This document shows positions 54,481 to 62,620 of a stretch of 64,000 nucleotides of DNA, in pieces. Below the pieces are notes generated by a model. That model saw nothing but the letters and a program-made list of their open reading frames with translations. It did not search any database and had not been told where the DNA came from. Within the stretch, counting starts at the first letter, position 1. The number at the start of each line of letters is the position of its first letter. This DNA comes from Actinomadura cremea (GTDB taxonomy: Bacteria > Actinomycetota > Actinomycetes > Streptosporangiales > Streptosporangiaceae): positions 124,001-188,000 of the forward strand of contig NZ_BMRF01000006.1 in assembly GCF_014648495.1 (NCBI RefSeq), read 5' to 3'. The position numbers were made by a program, and so were the translations under genes.

Positions 54481-55419
54481 TCATATGACGATCCGGATGG
54501 CCTTCGGGACCGAACGGAACGTCACACTGCGGTGTTCGCCAAGGTAGTCGCCGTCGAGCTGAAAGGCGACGGGACGATCCGCGCGCACCGTGACCTCCGC
54601 CGCATCGTGCACGTTCACCACGTCCCGCCCCTGCACAGGACGGGTGCGCGCCAGCAGCATCCCCGCCACGGCCGCCAGTGTCGGACCCAGTCGCAGCGAA
54701 CGGATGCCGAACACGTCCAGGCCCCGCGCGAAGTGCGCGAGCGGACTCGGATTCACCGGGACGCGGCCCACGAAAGTCCACGGCGATGTGTTGGAGATGA
54801 ACGCCAGAAACAGCCCCGATTTCGGCGGGCGGCCCGGCTGTTCCAGCGTGATCGCCGCGCGCCGCCGATCCGTGCCCGTCAAGAAATGGCGAACGGTCGT
54901 TCGAACATAGAGCGACGGATCCGCCCTGCGCCCCGTTCGGCGATGCCGTTCGACCTCCCGCACGACCTCCGCGTCCAGCCCGACGCCGGCGCAGAACGTG
55001 AAGTACCGCTCGGGGCCGTCGCCGGGCCGGGCCGCGCCCAGCCCGACCGTCCGGTACCGCCCCGCCCGCAGCGCCTCCAGCACGACGCGCGTCGCGCTGA
55101 TCGGGTCGTCGGGCAGGCCGAGCGCCCGCGCGAACACGTTCGCGCTGCCGCACGGCAGCACGGCCAGCGCGGGCGGATCGGCGGTCCGGGCGGACAGCAG
55201 GCCGTTGACGGCCTCGTTGACCGTCCCGTCCCCGCCGAGCGCGATGACCAGGTCGTAACCGTCCGTGGCGGCGTCCCGGGCCAGTTCCACGGCGTGCCCG
55301 CGGTGCCCCGTCTCGGCGATGACGAGGTCGAGGTCGCCGGCGCAGGCCCGGATCAGCAGTTCGCGGGCCCGCCGGGAGGTGGAGGTCGCCGTGGGGTTGG
55401 CGATGAGCATGGCGCGCAC
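54481..55419 (-). CDS. Diacylglycerol/lipid kinase family protein (DagK-like)
   Basis: A 312-residue member of the DAGK catalytic family. The nucleotide-binding core is DLVIALGGDGTVNEAVNGLL, followed by LAVLPCGSANVFARALGLP. The C-terminal domain holds AFQLDGDYLGE, which positions the conserved Asp. The likely reaction is ATP-dependent phosphorylation of diacylglycerol, a sphingoid base or an actinobacterial lipid. It starts at GTG 55419 (family N-terminus MRAMLIANPTATSTS), divergent from the small membrane protein gene at 55572. Confidence 0.9.
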   Translation of the reverse strand: MRAMLIANPTATSTSRRARELLIRACAGDLDLVIAETGHRGHAVELARDAATDGYDLVIALGGDGTVNEAVNGLLSARTADPPALAVLPCGSANVFARALGLPDDPISATRVVLEALRAGRYRTVGLGAARPGDGPERYFTFCAGVGLDAEVVREVERHRRTGRRADPSLYVRTTVRHFLTGTDRRRAAITLEQPGRPPKSGLFLAFISNTSPWTFVGRVPVNPSPLAHFARGLDVFGIRSLRLGPTLAAVAGMLLARTRPVQGRDVVNVHDAAEVTVRADRPVAFQLDGDYLGEHRSVTFRSVPKAIRIVI

Positions 55420-55571
55420 GGCGCCAGGTTACCGAGAGTCGCACCGGGCGTTTCCCCGGAGTTGCCCCGGACGGCTCACGGATGTTCGTTCGGGCGTCGC
55501 CCCGGGCGACCGTGTGTGGGCCGCGGGCGACCCGTGAGTGCGCATCGGGCGGGGCCGAGTAGGGTTTGGAT

Positions 55572-56015
55572 GTGTCCAAGCGTCTGAGCGCCGCCCGCCC
55601 CACGACCGTGTCCGTCGCCGCCGGCCTCGAAGCCGTCGAGGGGCTCGCCGCCGTCGTCTACGGCGCCTACGTGGGCGTGGAAACCGCCATCGGCGAGCCG
55701 GTCGACCCGGTCAGCGCGATCGGCGTGACCGTCCTGGCCCTCGCGGGCGGGATCGGCATGCTCGCCTGCGCCCGGGGGCTTCTGCGCGCCGACCAGTGGA
55801 GCCGCGCCCCCACGGTGCTCACCCAGCTCTTCGCGCTCCCGGTGGCGTGGTCGCTGTGGCAGAGCGAGCAGTACGCGATCGGCCTGCCGCTCGGCGTCGT
55901 CGCCGTCGTCACCCTGGTTGCCGCGCTCAGCCCGCCCAGCACCGCCTGGCTCGTCGCCGACCACGACGAGGCCGGAGCGGACGACGAACCCGCGGACAGC
56001 CCCACCCGAAAGTGA
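55572..56015 (+). CDS. Four-helix membrane protein, unknown function
   Basis: A 147-residue protein with four hydrophobic segments (about 14-35, 46-66, 80-97, 100-122) and an acidic C-terminal tail (DHDEAGADDEPADSP). It is conserved in type among actinobacteria beside sigma-factor or lipid-kinase genes, as far as I recall, but I do not know a function. The start is GTG 55572 (VSKRLSAARPTTVSV). TTG 55566 would add two residues. Confidence 0.75.
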   Translation: MSKRLSAARPTTVSVAAGLEAVEGLAAVVYGAYVGVETAIGEPVDPVSAIGVTVLALAGGIGMLACARGLLRADQWSRAPTVLTQLFALPVAWSLWQSEQYAIGLPLGVVAVVTLVAALSPPSTAWLVADHDEAGADDEPADSPTRK

Positions 56016-56045
56016 CGGGCCCGGCGGCCGAAGCCGTCCGGGCCC
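56013..56045. terminator. Bidirectional hairpin
   Basis: The 10-bp arms ACGGGCCCGG and CCGGGCCCGT lie between the convergent small membrane protein gene and sigma factor gene. Confidence 0.65.
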
Positions 56046-56052
56046 GTACGGG

Positions 56053-56865
56053 TCACTCGTCCGCCGTCAGGCCCTCGCGGAGCTGCGCCAGCGTCCGCGC
56101 GAGCAGCCGCGACACGTGCATCTGCGAGATGCCCAGCTCCGCCGCGATCTGCGACTGCGTCATGTTGCCGAAGAACCGCAGCAGCAGGATCTTCTTCTCC
56201 CGCGCGGGCAGCTTCTCCAGCAGCGGCTTCAGGGACTCGCGGTACTCGACGCCCTCCAGCGACTCGTCCACCATGCCGAGCGAGTCCGCCACCGCGGGCG
56301 CGTCCTCGTCACCGGAGTCGGGCGCGTCCAGGGACACCGTGGAGTAGGCGTTCGCCGACTCCAGGCCCTCGAGCACCTCCTCCTCGCTCATCTGCAGGTG
56401 GGCGGCCAGCTCGCTGACCGTCGGCGCGCGGCCCTCCCGCTGCGCCAGGTCGCTGATCGCCTTGGTGAGCGACAGCTTCAGCTCCTGCAGGCGGCGCGGC
56501 ACCCGCACCGCCCAGCCCTTGTCGCGGAAGTGCCGCTTGATCTCACCGACGATCGTGGGCGTCGCGTAGGTGGAGAACTCCACGCCCCGCTCCAGGTCGA
56601 ACCGGTCGATCGACTTGATCAGCCCGATCGTGGCGACCTGGATGAGGTCGTCCAGCCACTCGCCGCGGTTCCGGAACCGCCGCGCGAGGTACTCCACCAG
56701 GGGCAGATGCAGCTCTACGAGCTGGTCGCGGATGCGCTGGCGCTCCGGGTCGCCCTCCGGCAGCTCGGCGAGGCGCTCGAACAGGGCACGCGCCCGCGCA
56801 CGGTCCGGAACCGCGCTCTCGGACCGCTCGTTGTCCTCGCCCGCCAGGGTCGTCTTCTCCGTCAC
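56053..56865 (-). CDS. Stress-response sigma factor (SigB/SigF/SigG family)
   Basis: A 270-residue group-III sigma factor. Region 2 contains LVEYLARRFRNRGEWLDDLIQVATIGLIKSID and YATPTIVGEIKRHFRDK. Region 3 begins WAVRVPRRLQELKLSLTKAI. Region 4 is LLRFFGNMTQSQIAAELGISQMHVSRLLARTL. It belongs to the SigF-type group controlled by RsbW-like anti-sigma factors, and one is encoded immediately upstream with a 4-bp overlap. ATG 56865 is used. A role in general stress or development is expected by family. Confidence 0.92.
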   Translation of the reverse strand: MTEKTTLAGEDNERSESAVPDRARARALFERLAELPEGDPERQRIRDQLVELHLPLVEYLARRFRNRGEWLDDLIQVATIGLIKSIDRFDLERGVEFSTYATPTIVGEIKRHFRDKGWAVRVPRRLQELKLSLTKAISDLAQREGRAPTVSELAAHLQMSEEEVLEGLESANAYSTVSLDAPDSGDEDAPAVADSLGMVDESLEGVEYRESLKPLLEKLPAREKKILLLRFFGNMTQSQIAAELGISQMHVSRLLARTLAQLREGLTADE

Positions 56866-57290
56866 TGGGGCCCACCCGCACCGCGCCGCTTCTGCAGCGT
56901 CACGGTGACCCGGTCGTCGGAGCCCACCTTGGCGTCCACCTCGCCGGCCAGCGACGAGAGGACCGTCCAGGCGAACGTGTCACGGCTGGGCTCCCGGCCG
57001 TCCACCGTCAGCACCGACACGGAGATGCGCATCGCCTCCCCGGTCAGTTCGAACTCGCACGCGAGGTCCGTCCCGGGGACGGCCTGGGCGAGCAGCATCG
57101 CGCACGCCTCGTCGACCGCGATGCGCAGGTCCTCGATTTCGTCCAGCGTGAAGTCCAGCCGCGCGGCGAGCCCCGCGGTGGCCGTCCGCAGGACGGACAG
57201 GTACGCGCTCGCGGCGGGCAGCTTCACCGTCACCACGTCGCGGACGGACAACTTCGTACTGGCAGGCATTGCGGCGGTTTCCTCGGTCAC
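56862..57290 (-). CDS. Anti-sigma factor, GHKL serine kinase (RsbW-like)
   Basis: A 142-residue single-domain ATPase of the RsbW/SpoIIAB family. The N-box region is IEDLRIAVDEACAMLL. The later ATP-lid motifs are weak: no clear DxGxG is visible, only DRVTVTLQKRRGAG, so kinase activity is uncertain. It would hold the downstream sigma factor inactive and release it when bound by an anti-anti-sigma protein, none of which is encoded nearby. It starts at GTG 57290, overlapping the sigma gene by 4 bp. Confidence 0.85.
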   Translation of the reverse strand: MTEETAAMPASTKLSVRDVVTVKLPAASAYLSVLRTATAGLAARLDFTLDEIEDLRIAVDEACAMLLAQAVPGTDLACEFELTGEAMRISVSVLTVDGREPSRDTFAWTVLSSLAGEVDAKVGSDDRVTVTLQKRRGAGGPQ

Positions 57291-57374
57291 GTCACTCCCT
57301 CGCAGGATGGTCCCGCTGCCATCGAAACTACCGCCTACGAAGCACTCTGCGAGACTCCGGCGCGCGTTTGCTTT

Positions 57375-57424
57375 GCGTTGGCGGCTGGACGAGGCCCCGG
57401 GGGGCCTCGTCCAGCCGCCAACGC
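57375..57424. repeat. Perfect 50-bp palindrome
   Basis: Two 24-bp arms, perfectly complementary, are separated by two G. The left arm begins GCGTTGGCGGCTGGACGAGG. It lies in the intergenic space between the divergently oriented ends of the PfkB gene and the anti-sigma operon start. No transposase or flanking target duplication is visible. Confidence 0.85.
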
Positions 57425-57510
57425 GTGCGATCGCTGCACCGCTCCGACCCGCCCGGGGGCTCGCTGCGCGATCGGATTCTCGCTTCGCTCGAATCCGGCT
57501 TCGCGCGCGA

Positions 57511-57530
57511 TCGCAGTGGTTCCGGTCCGC
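57511..57530 (-). repeat. Dispersed 20-bp repeat, copy B
   Basis: The minus strand reads GCGGACCGGAACCACTGCGA, identical to plus strand 38958-38977. Both are intergenic. The flanks are not similar beyond a few bases. Confidence 0.6.
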
Positions 57531-57756
57531 TCGGGCCGGGGCGATGGCCGGGGTGGGAGCCTCGGTCTCCGGCCGGGATCGGGCTCTCGAGAAGGTTGAT
57601 CGCGGGCTTCTTGCCGGGGCGCCACCGCAGTGGCTCAGCGGGTGTGCGGGGGCGGCCGACGGCGCTGGTGTTCGTGGGTGTGGGGTGTATCGCAGCAGGT
57701 CGGGAGGGGTGGGGGAAATTGCCCAAGGTTTTGCTTGTGAGGTCGGTCTCTTCTGG

Positions 57757-58671
57757 TCAGGTCCTCGCGGGTCGGGGGAGCAGGGCTCCTCGGTGGGTGA
57801 TGACCTGGGCGGCCAGGGCCGTCGCGGACTCGGCGGCTTCGAGGCGGGTGGCGCCGGCCAGCCGGGCGGCGAGGTAGGCGCCGTTGTAGGAGTCGCCGGC
57901 GGCGGTGGTGTCGACGACGTTCGCGACCGTGCGGGCGGGGACCGGTTCGGCGGTGGCCGTGCCGGCGATCAGGCTGCCCCGGGGGCCGAGCTTGACGGCG
58001 ATCTCGGCGACGCCGGCGGTGCGGAGGCGGCGGACGGTGTCGCCGGGGGCGCGGTCGCCGAACACGGCGCGTTCGTCGTCGAAGGTGGGGAGGGCGATGT
58101 CGGTGCGGGACAGGACGTCCGACATGGCGGCGGCGGCGACGTGCGGGGACGGCCAGCCGGCGGGGCGGTAGTTGCCGTCGAAGGCGACGCGGCCGCCGCG
58201 GCGGCGGGTCTCGTCGAGGACGGCGAGGAGGCGGGCGCGGGCGGGCGGCGTGAGGATCGACAGGGTGATGCCCGAGAGGTAGACGAGGTCGTGGCCGGCG
58301 AGGGCGTCGTCGAGGGCGTCGGGGTGGTCGGGGCCGAACAGGGTCCGCGCGGCGGACTGCGCCCGGTAGTAGTGGAACGTGCGCTCACCGTGGTCGTCGG
58401 TGCGGATGAGGTAGAGCCCGGGTTGGCCGCCGGGGACCACGCGGGTATGGGCCGAACCGACGTTGTGGGCGGCCCAGGAGGCGCGCATCTGGGTGCTGTA
58501 GGGGTCGTCGCCGACGGCCGTGACGAACTGGACGTCGACGGGGGCGGAGCGGGCCAGGTAGGCGGCGACGTTGAAGGCGTCGCCCGCGTAGCCGAGCGCC
58601 AGGCGGTCCGGGGCGAGGTGGCTCAGTTCGATCATGCACTCGCCGATCAGCGCGACGCGGATGTTCTGCAT
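57757..58671 (-). CDS. PfkB family carbohydrate kinase (KDG kinase-like)
   Basis: A 304-residue ribokinase-fold sugar kinase. The N-terminal IGECMIELSHLAPDRLALGYAGDAFNVAAYLAR resembles 2-keto-3-deoxygluconate kinase. HYYRAQSAAR and FDGNYRPAGW are substrate-side blocks, and VVDTTAAGDSYNGAYLA holds the catalytic Asp and anion hole. It probably phosphorylates KDG or a related keto-deoxy sugar. ATG 58671 is divergent from the dioxygenase gene. The 100-bp gap carries the predicted GntR operator, so it likely belongs to the island's regulon. Confidence 0.88.
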   Translation of the reverse strand: MQNIRVALIGECMIELSHLAPDRLALGYAGDAFNVAAYLARSAPVDVQFVTAVGDDPYSTQMRASWAAHNVGSAHTRVVPGGQPGLYLIRTDDHGERTFHYYRAQSAARTLFGPDHPDALDDALAGHDLVYLSGITLSILTPPARARLLAVLDETRRRGGRVAFDGNYRPAGWPSPHVAAAAMSDVLSRTDIALPTFDDERAVFGDRAPGDTVRRLRTAGVAEIAVKLGPRGSLIAGTATAEPVPARTVANVVDTTAAGDSYNGAYLAARLAGATRLEAAESATALAAQVITHRGALLPRPART

Positions 58672-58713
58672 GGCGGCTCCCGTCTGTAATGGAGCGAAGA
58701 TACATCTAGACAG

Positions 58714-58733
58714 CAAGTGATCTGATGACTAAG
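58714..58733. promoter_or_regulatory. Predicted GntR operator, divergent promoter copy
   Basis: CAAGTGATCTGATGACTAAG shares CAAGTGAT-N2-GATGACT with the dyad in front of the GntR gene at 63549. It lies midway between the divergent kinase and dioxygenase starts. Confidence 0.6.
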
Positions 58734-58771
58734 ACTTCATGTGCCGCGATTCACACGCATGGAGGAGCCCG

Positions 58772-59527
58772 ATGGATCCGATGCAGCGCTACGAGACGGA
58801 CGGCTACGCGATCTTCCGGGACGTGCTGGACGCCGAGCTGATCGCCGAGGCGGACGCGCACGTCCGGTGGCTGCAGGAGCGCCATCCCGGCAGGAGCGGG
58901 GAGGACCTGTCGACCGAGCTGGTGGCCGAGGACCCGTTCTGGGTGCGGCTCGTGTCGGACGACCGGTTGCTCGACGTCGCGCAGCGGTTCGTCGGGCCGG
59001 ACATCGCGCTGTTCGCGTCGGCCTACATCTCGAAGCCGCCGCACACCGGCAAGGCCGTGCTCTGGCACCAGGACGGCTCGTTCTGGCCGCTCGAGCCCAT
59101 GCGGGTCGTCACGCTGTGGCTGGCCGTCGATCGTTCGACGCCGGAGAACGGCTGCCTGCGGGTCATCCCGGGCAGCCACCGGGGCGGGCTGCACGACGTC
59201 CGGGAGCGCGACGACGTCGAGGCGGTGTTCGGGGTCGAGAGTGCGCGGGAGGTCGACGAGTCCGAGGCCGTCGATCTGGTGCTGGAGCCGGGGGACGTCG
59301 AGGTCCACCACCCGAACATCATGCACGGGAGCAACGCGAACACCTCGCCCCACCGGCGGTGCGGGCTGACGATCCGGTACATCCCGACGTCCACGAAGAT
59401 CACGGCGGAGCCGTCGCCGTTCCCGTCCGCGCTGCACCTGCGGGGCGAGCCGGGCGTCAACGAGTACCGGCCGCGCCCCGCTTATGCGGCGGGGGAGCAC
59501 TTCCCGTTCCAGGGCGCCGAGAGCTGA
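58772..59527 (+). CDS. Phytanoyl-CoA dioxygenase (PhyH) family protein
   Basis: A 251-residue Fe(II)/2-oxoglutarate dioxygenase. The iron facial triad is seen in LWHQDGSFWP (His-x-Asp) and HHPNIMHGSNAN (distal His). Arg in HRRCGLTIRYIP would hold 2-oxoglutarate. It hydroxylates an unknown small molecule. Given its neighbours, that is a sugar-derived or ether-linked compound. ATG 58772 follows GGAGGA. Its stop overlaps the next start (TGATG), so translation is coupled. Confidence 0.9.
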   Translation: MDPMQRYETDGYAIFRDVLDAELIAEADAHVRWLQERHPGRSGEDLSTELVAEDPFWVRLVSDDRLLDVAQRFVGPDIALFASAYISKPPHTGKAVLWHQDGSFWPLEPMRVVTLWLAVDRSTPENGCLRVIPGSHRGGLHDVRERDDVEAVFGVESAREVDESEAVDLVLEPGDVEVHHPNIMHGSNANTSPHRRCGLTIRYIPTSTKITAEPSPFPSALHLRGEPGVNEYRPRPAYAAGEHFPFQGAES

Positions 59528-60558
59528 TGCGCCGGAACTGGGGCGCCCGCGTCCACGAGATCACCCTGGCGGGGCTGCGGGCGGTGGTGCTGCAGAACGA
59601 GCTGCTGCGGGTGACCGTTCTCGCGGGCAAGGGCGGCGACGTCGTCGAGTTCCTGTACAAGCCGCGCGACATGGACTTCGTGTGGCTGTCGCCCGACGGA
59701 CTCCGCGACCCGCGCGATGTGGCGGGAGGCGCGGGCGATGACGTCGCCGCGTTCCTCGACGGCTACGAGGGCGGCTGGCAGGAGGTCCTGCCGAACGGTG
59801 GTGCGCCGAGCGTCTACCGGGGCGCGCGGCTGGCGCAGCACGGTGAGGTCGCGGGGCTGCCGTGGGATGCGGAGATCGTCGCCGACGACCCGCAGGAGGT
59901 CGCTGTTCGGCTGAGCGTGCGCGCGCGCCGGTTGCCCTTGCGGGTGGTCAAGACCTTCCGGTTGGCAGCCGGGGAGGGCGAACTGACCGTCGAGGAGGAG
60001 TTGGCGAACGAATCCGACGTTGCTCTGGACGTCATGTGGGGCCACCACATCGTGTTCGGTGCGCCCTTCCTCAAGCCCGGTCACCGGATCCGCGTGCCGG
60101 GCGGTGCGCGGGTCGTCCCGCACGGCACGCCGATCGGGCCGGACGGACGCCGGGTGCGTGCGGGCGGTCCGTACCCGTGGCCGCACGTGCCCGCCGAGGG
60201 CGGCGGGACGGTCGACCTGAGCGTCGTCCCCGCCCGGGGCGAGCCGAGTGAGATCGTCTACCTCACCGACCTCGGCGAGGGCCGCTACGAGGTGGTCGAC
60301 CCCGCGGGTGGTCCGGGGCTGCGGGTGCGCTGGGACGCGTCCGTCCTGCCGCACCTGTGGATGTGGCAGGAGCTGGGGGCGACCGTCGACCACCCGTGGT
60401 GGGGCCGCGCGTACGTGGTGGGACTCGAACCGTTCGCCGGGCACCCGACCGACGGGCTGGCGGCGGCGGTGGAGAACGGGACGGCGCTGAAGCTGGGCCC
60501 GCGCGGGGTCCGGCGGTCGTGGCTGCGCGCGGGCGTCATCGAGGGAGGCACGCAGTGA
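59527..60558 (+). CDS. DUF4432 / aldose-1-epimerase-like protein
   Basis: A 343-residue beta-sandwich protein of the galactose mutarotase superfamily, DUF4432-like. The opening NWGARVHEITLAGLRAVVLQ, the middle GGWQEVLPNGG and DVMWGHHIVFGAPFL (with His-His in the place of the mutarotase catalytic His) are visible. The C-terminal block is PHLWMWQELGATVDHPWWG. It probably handles the anomeric form of the sugar used by this island. ATG 59527 overlaps the PhyH stop. The SDR gene overlaps its end (GTGA). Confidence 0.85.
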   Translation: MRRNWGARVHEITLAGLRAVVLQNELLRVTVLAGKGGDVVEFLYKPRDMDFVWLSPDGLRDPRDVAGGAGDDVAAFLDGYEGGWQEVLPNGGAPSVYRGARLAQHGEVAGLPWDAEIVADDPQEVAVRLSVRARRLPLRVVKTFRLAAGEGELTVEEELANESDVALDVMWGHHIVFGAPFLKPGHRIRVPGGARVVPHGTPIGPDGRRVRAGGPYPWPHVPAEGGGTVDLSVVPARGEPSEIVYLTDLGEGRYEVVDPAGGPGLRVRWDASVLPHLWMWQELGATVDHPWWGRAYVVGLEPFAGHPTDGLAAAVENGTALKLGPRGVRRSWLRAGVIEGGTQ

Positions 60559-61343
60559 GCGAGTTCGAGGGCAAGGTCGCGCTGGTCACCGGCGGGTCGC
60601 TGGGGATCGGACGGGCGGTGGTGGAGCGTCTCGCGGGCGACGGGGCCGCCGTCGTGTTCTGCGGGATCGACGGGGTGCGGGCCGCCGAGGAGGAGCTGCG
60701 CGCGGCCGGACGGACGGTCACCGGGGTGGTCGCCGACGTGCGGGACGCGGAGCGGGCCGAGGGGCTGGTGCGGACGGCCGTGTCCGAGTACGGGGGGCTG
60801 GACGTCGTCGTGACGTCGGCGGGGGTGCAGCGGTACGGGACGGTCGAGGACACCTCCGAGGAGACCTGGGACGAGGTCCTCGACGTGAACGTGAAGGGCG
60901 TCTTCCTCGCGTGCCGTGCGGCCGTGCCGGAGCTGCGGCGCCGGGGCGGCGGGACGATCGTCACGGTGTCGTCGGTGCAGGCGTTCGTGTCGCAGGCGGG
61001 CGTCGCGGCCTACAGCGCGAGCAAGGCGGCGATCAACGCGCTGACCAGGGCGATGGCCCTCGACCACGCCGCCGACGGGATCCGCGCGAACGCGGTGTGC
61101 CCGGGATCGGTCGACACCCCCATGCTGCGCTGGGCCGCCGACCTGTTCCGCGACGGCTCCCAGGACGCGCAGGTCGCCGAGTGGGGCCGCGCGCACCCGC
61201 TCGGCCGCGTCGCCCGTCCCGAGGAGGTCGCGGAGGTGGTGGCCTTCCTGGCCGGCCCGCGCTCGTCGTTCGTCACCGGCGCCGAGCACCGCGTGGACGG
61301 CGGTCTCCTCGCCCGCAACCCGGCGGCCCTGCCGGAGAACTGA
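60555..61343 (+). CDS. Short-chain dehydrogenase/reductase
   Basis: A 262-residue classical SDR. Cofactor motif TGGSLGIGRAVVERL, a substituted NNAG (VTSAGV), catalytic Ser in TVSSVQAF and YSASK are present, and the C-terminus FVTGAEHRVDGGLL is standard. The second-strand end (VFCGIDGVRAAE) suggests NAD(H). It likely oxidises or reduces a sugar or the product of the upstream dioxygenase. GTG 60555 overlaps the previous stop, giving a three-gene coupled unit. Confidence 0.92.
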   Translation: MSEFEGKVALVTGGSLGIGRAVVERLAGDGAAVVFCGIDGVRAAEEELRAAGRTVTGVVADVRDAERAEGLVRTAVSEYGGLDVVVTSAGVQRYGTVEDTSEETWDEVLDVNVKGVFLACRAAVPELRRRGGGTIVTVSSVQAFVSQAGVAAYSASKAAINALTRAMALDHAADGIRANAVCPGSVDTPMLRWAADLFRDGSQDAQVAEWGRAHPLGRVARPEEVAEVVAFLAGPRSSFVTGAEHRVDGGLLARNPAALPEN

Positions 61344-61383
61344 GCCCCGCAGTATCGGTCCGAACCCCCCACGGAGGTACCGC

Positions 61384-62559
61384 ATGTCCAGATCCGCCCT
61401 CGCGCTCGCCCTCACGGCCGGGCTGGTGGTCGTGCCCGCCGTCCCGGCGGCCGCCGCGGCCGCCCCGGTCTGCGCCGGTGATCCCGCGCCGACCTTCGGC
61501 GCCCCCGCGGTCAACACGGCGCAGAACGCGAAGTTCACCGCGTACGGCAACAGCAACGCGCTGCTCGACGACTGGACGGGCGCCGATACGACGTACTCGC
61601 TGCGCCTGTCCGACGGCCGCATCGTCTACGCCTACTCCGACACGTTCCTCGGCGAGGTCAGGGCCGACGGGTCGCGCCCGCTCGTGATCTCCGAGGGCGG
61701 GACGACGCCGTTCATCAACAACTCGTTCGTCGTGCAGGCCACGGACGGGACGCTGACGACCGTCCACGGCGGGACCGCCGCGAACCCGGCGCCGCCGATG
61801 CCGCCGTCGCAGGCCGCCCACTGGTACTGGGCGGGCGACCTCACCCAGCACGGGTCGGAGGTCCAGCAGCTCTACCGCGAGTACTACGACCCGGACCCGG
61901 AGAACGACGACCCCTGGGACATGACCTTCAAGGGCAACGTCCTCGCGCGGTTCTCCACCACCGACCTGTCCGACCCGAGCGCCGTCCAGCCGATGCCGTC
62001 GGCGATCGGCGTCCAGTGGGGGTCGGCGCTTCTGGAGGACGGCGCGCACACCTACGTCTACGGCACCGAGGACTACACCGACCCGGTCACGAAGAAGAAC
62101 ACGAAGTACCTGCACATCGCACGGGTGGACGGTGACGACCTGAGCGGGGAGTGGGAATACCGGACGTCCTCCGGGTGGTCGCCGCAGGAGACCGACTCGG
62201 CCCGCCTGATGAGCGGCGTCTCCAACGAGTTCAGCGTCACCAGGCGCGGCGCGCACTACATCATGGTCAACCAGGACACCGAGTTCGCGTTCGGCGCGGA
62301 GATCGACGTCCTGCTGTCCTGCTCCGCCGGGGGCCCGTTCACCGCCGAGCAGGCCGTCTACACCACGCCGGAGACCGGTTCCATCCCCGACGTCTACACC
62401 TACAACGCGCACCAGCACGCGTCGCTGTCGTCCAGCGGCAACCTGGTGATCTCCTACAACGTCAACACGCTCGACGATGACGAGGGCGCGGCGAACGACG
62501 TCTACGAGGACGTCGGCATCTACCGGCCCCGCTACATCAACCTGCCGGTCACCGGTTGA
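61384..62559 (+). CDS. Secreted five-blade propeller-like protein (DUF4185/DUF5005-like)
   Basis: A 391-residue protein with a clear Sec signal peptide (MSRSALALALTAGLVVVPAVPAAAAA, cleavage near residue 27). The mature part has repeated strand blocks (DGRIVYAYSDTFLGEV, FINNSFVVQATDG, MTFKGNVLARF, FSVTRRGAHYIMVNQD, YNAHQHASLSSSGNLVISYNV) suggesting a glycosidase-like propeller. Two Cys (near 30 and 317) may form a disulfide. It might bind or cut the polysaccharide whose sugars the island degrades, which is inference. ATG 61384 follows GGAGG. Confidence 0.75.
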   Translation: MSRSALALALTAGLVVVPAVPAAAAAAPVCAGDPAPTFGAPAVNTAQNAKFTAYGNSNALLDDWTGADTTYSLRLSDGRIVYAYSDTFLGEVRADGSRPLVISEGGTTPFINNSFVVQATDGTLTTVHGGTAANPAPPMPPSQAAHWYWAGDLTQHGSEVQQLYREYYDPDPENDDPWDMTFKGNVLARFSTTDLSDPSAVQPMPSAIGVQWGSALLEDGAHTYVYGTEDYTDPVTKKNTKYLHIARVDGDDLSGEWEYRTSSGWSPQETDSARLMSGVSNEFSVTRRGAHYIMVNQDTEFAFGAEIDVLLSCSAGGPFTAEQAVYTTPETGSIPDVYTYNAHQHASLSSSGNLVISYNVNTLDDDEGAANDVYEDVGIYRPRYINLPVTG

Positions 62560-62620
62560 CCCCTTCTTCCGCGCTCCCCCGGGTTCCGCCCGGGGGAGCG
62601 TTCCCCTTTCGGAGGTTGTC

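Larger units (their letters stand above)
57291..57756. other. Non-coding region rich in palindromes
   Basis: 466 bp with no convincing gene. It contains the 50-bp palindrome at 57375-57424, a further dyad CGGATTC/GAATCCG (about 57472-57498), and a 20-bp segment repeated in inverted orientation at 38958. It should include the promoter of the anti-sigma/sigma operon. I could not identify that promoter. Confidence 0.6.

Noticed and set aside
57375-57424. Terminal inverted repeats of an insertion sequence
   Set aside because: The arms are only 2 bp apart with nothing between them, and no transposase gene lies nearby.
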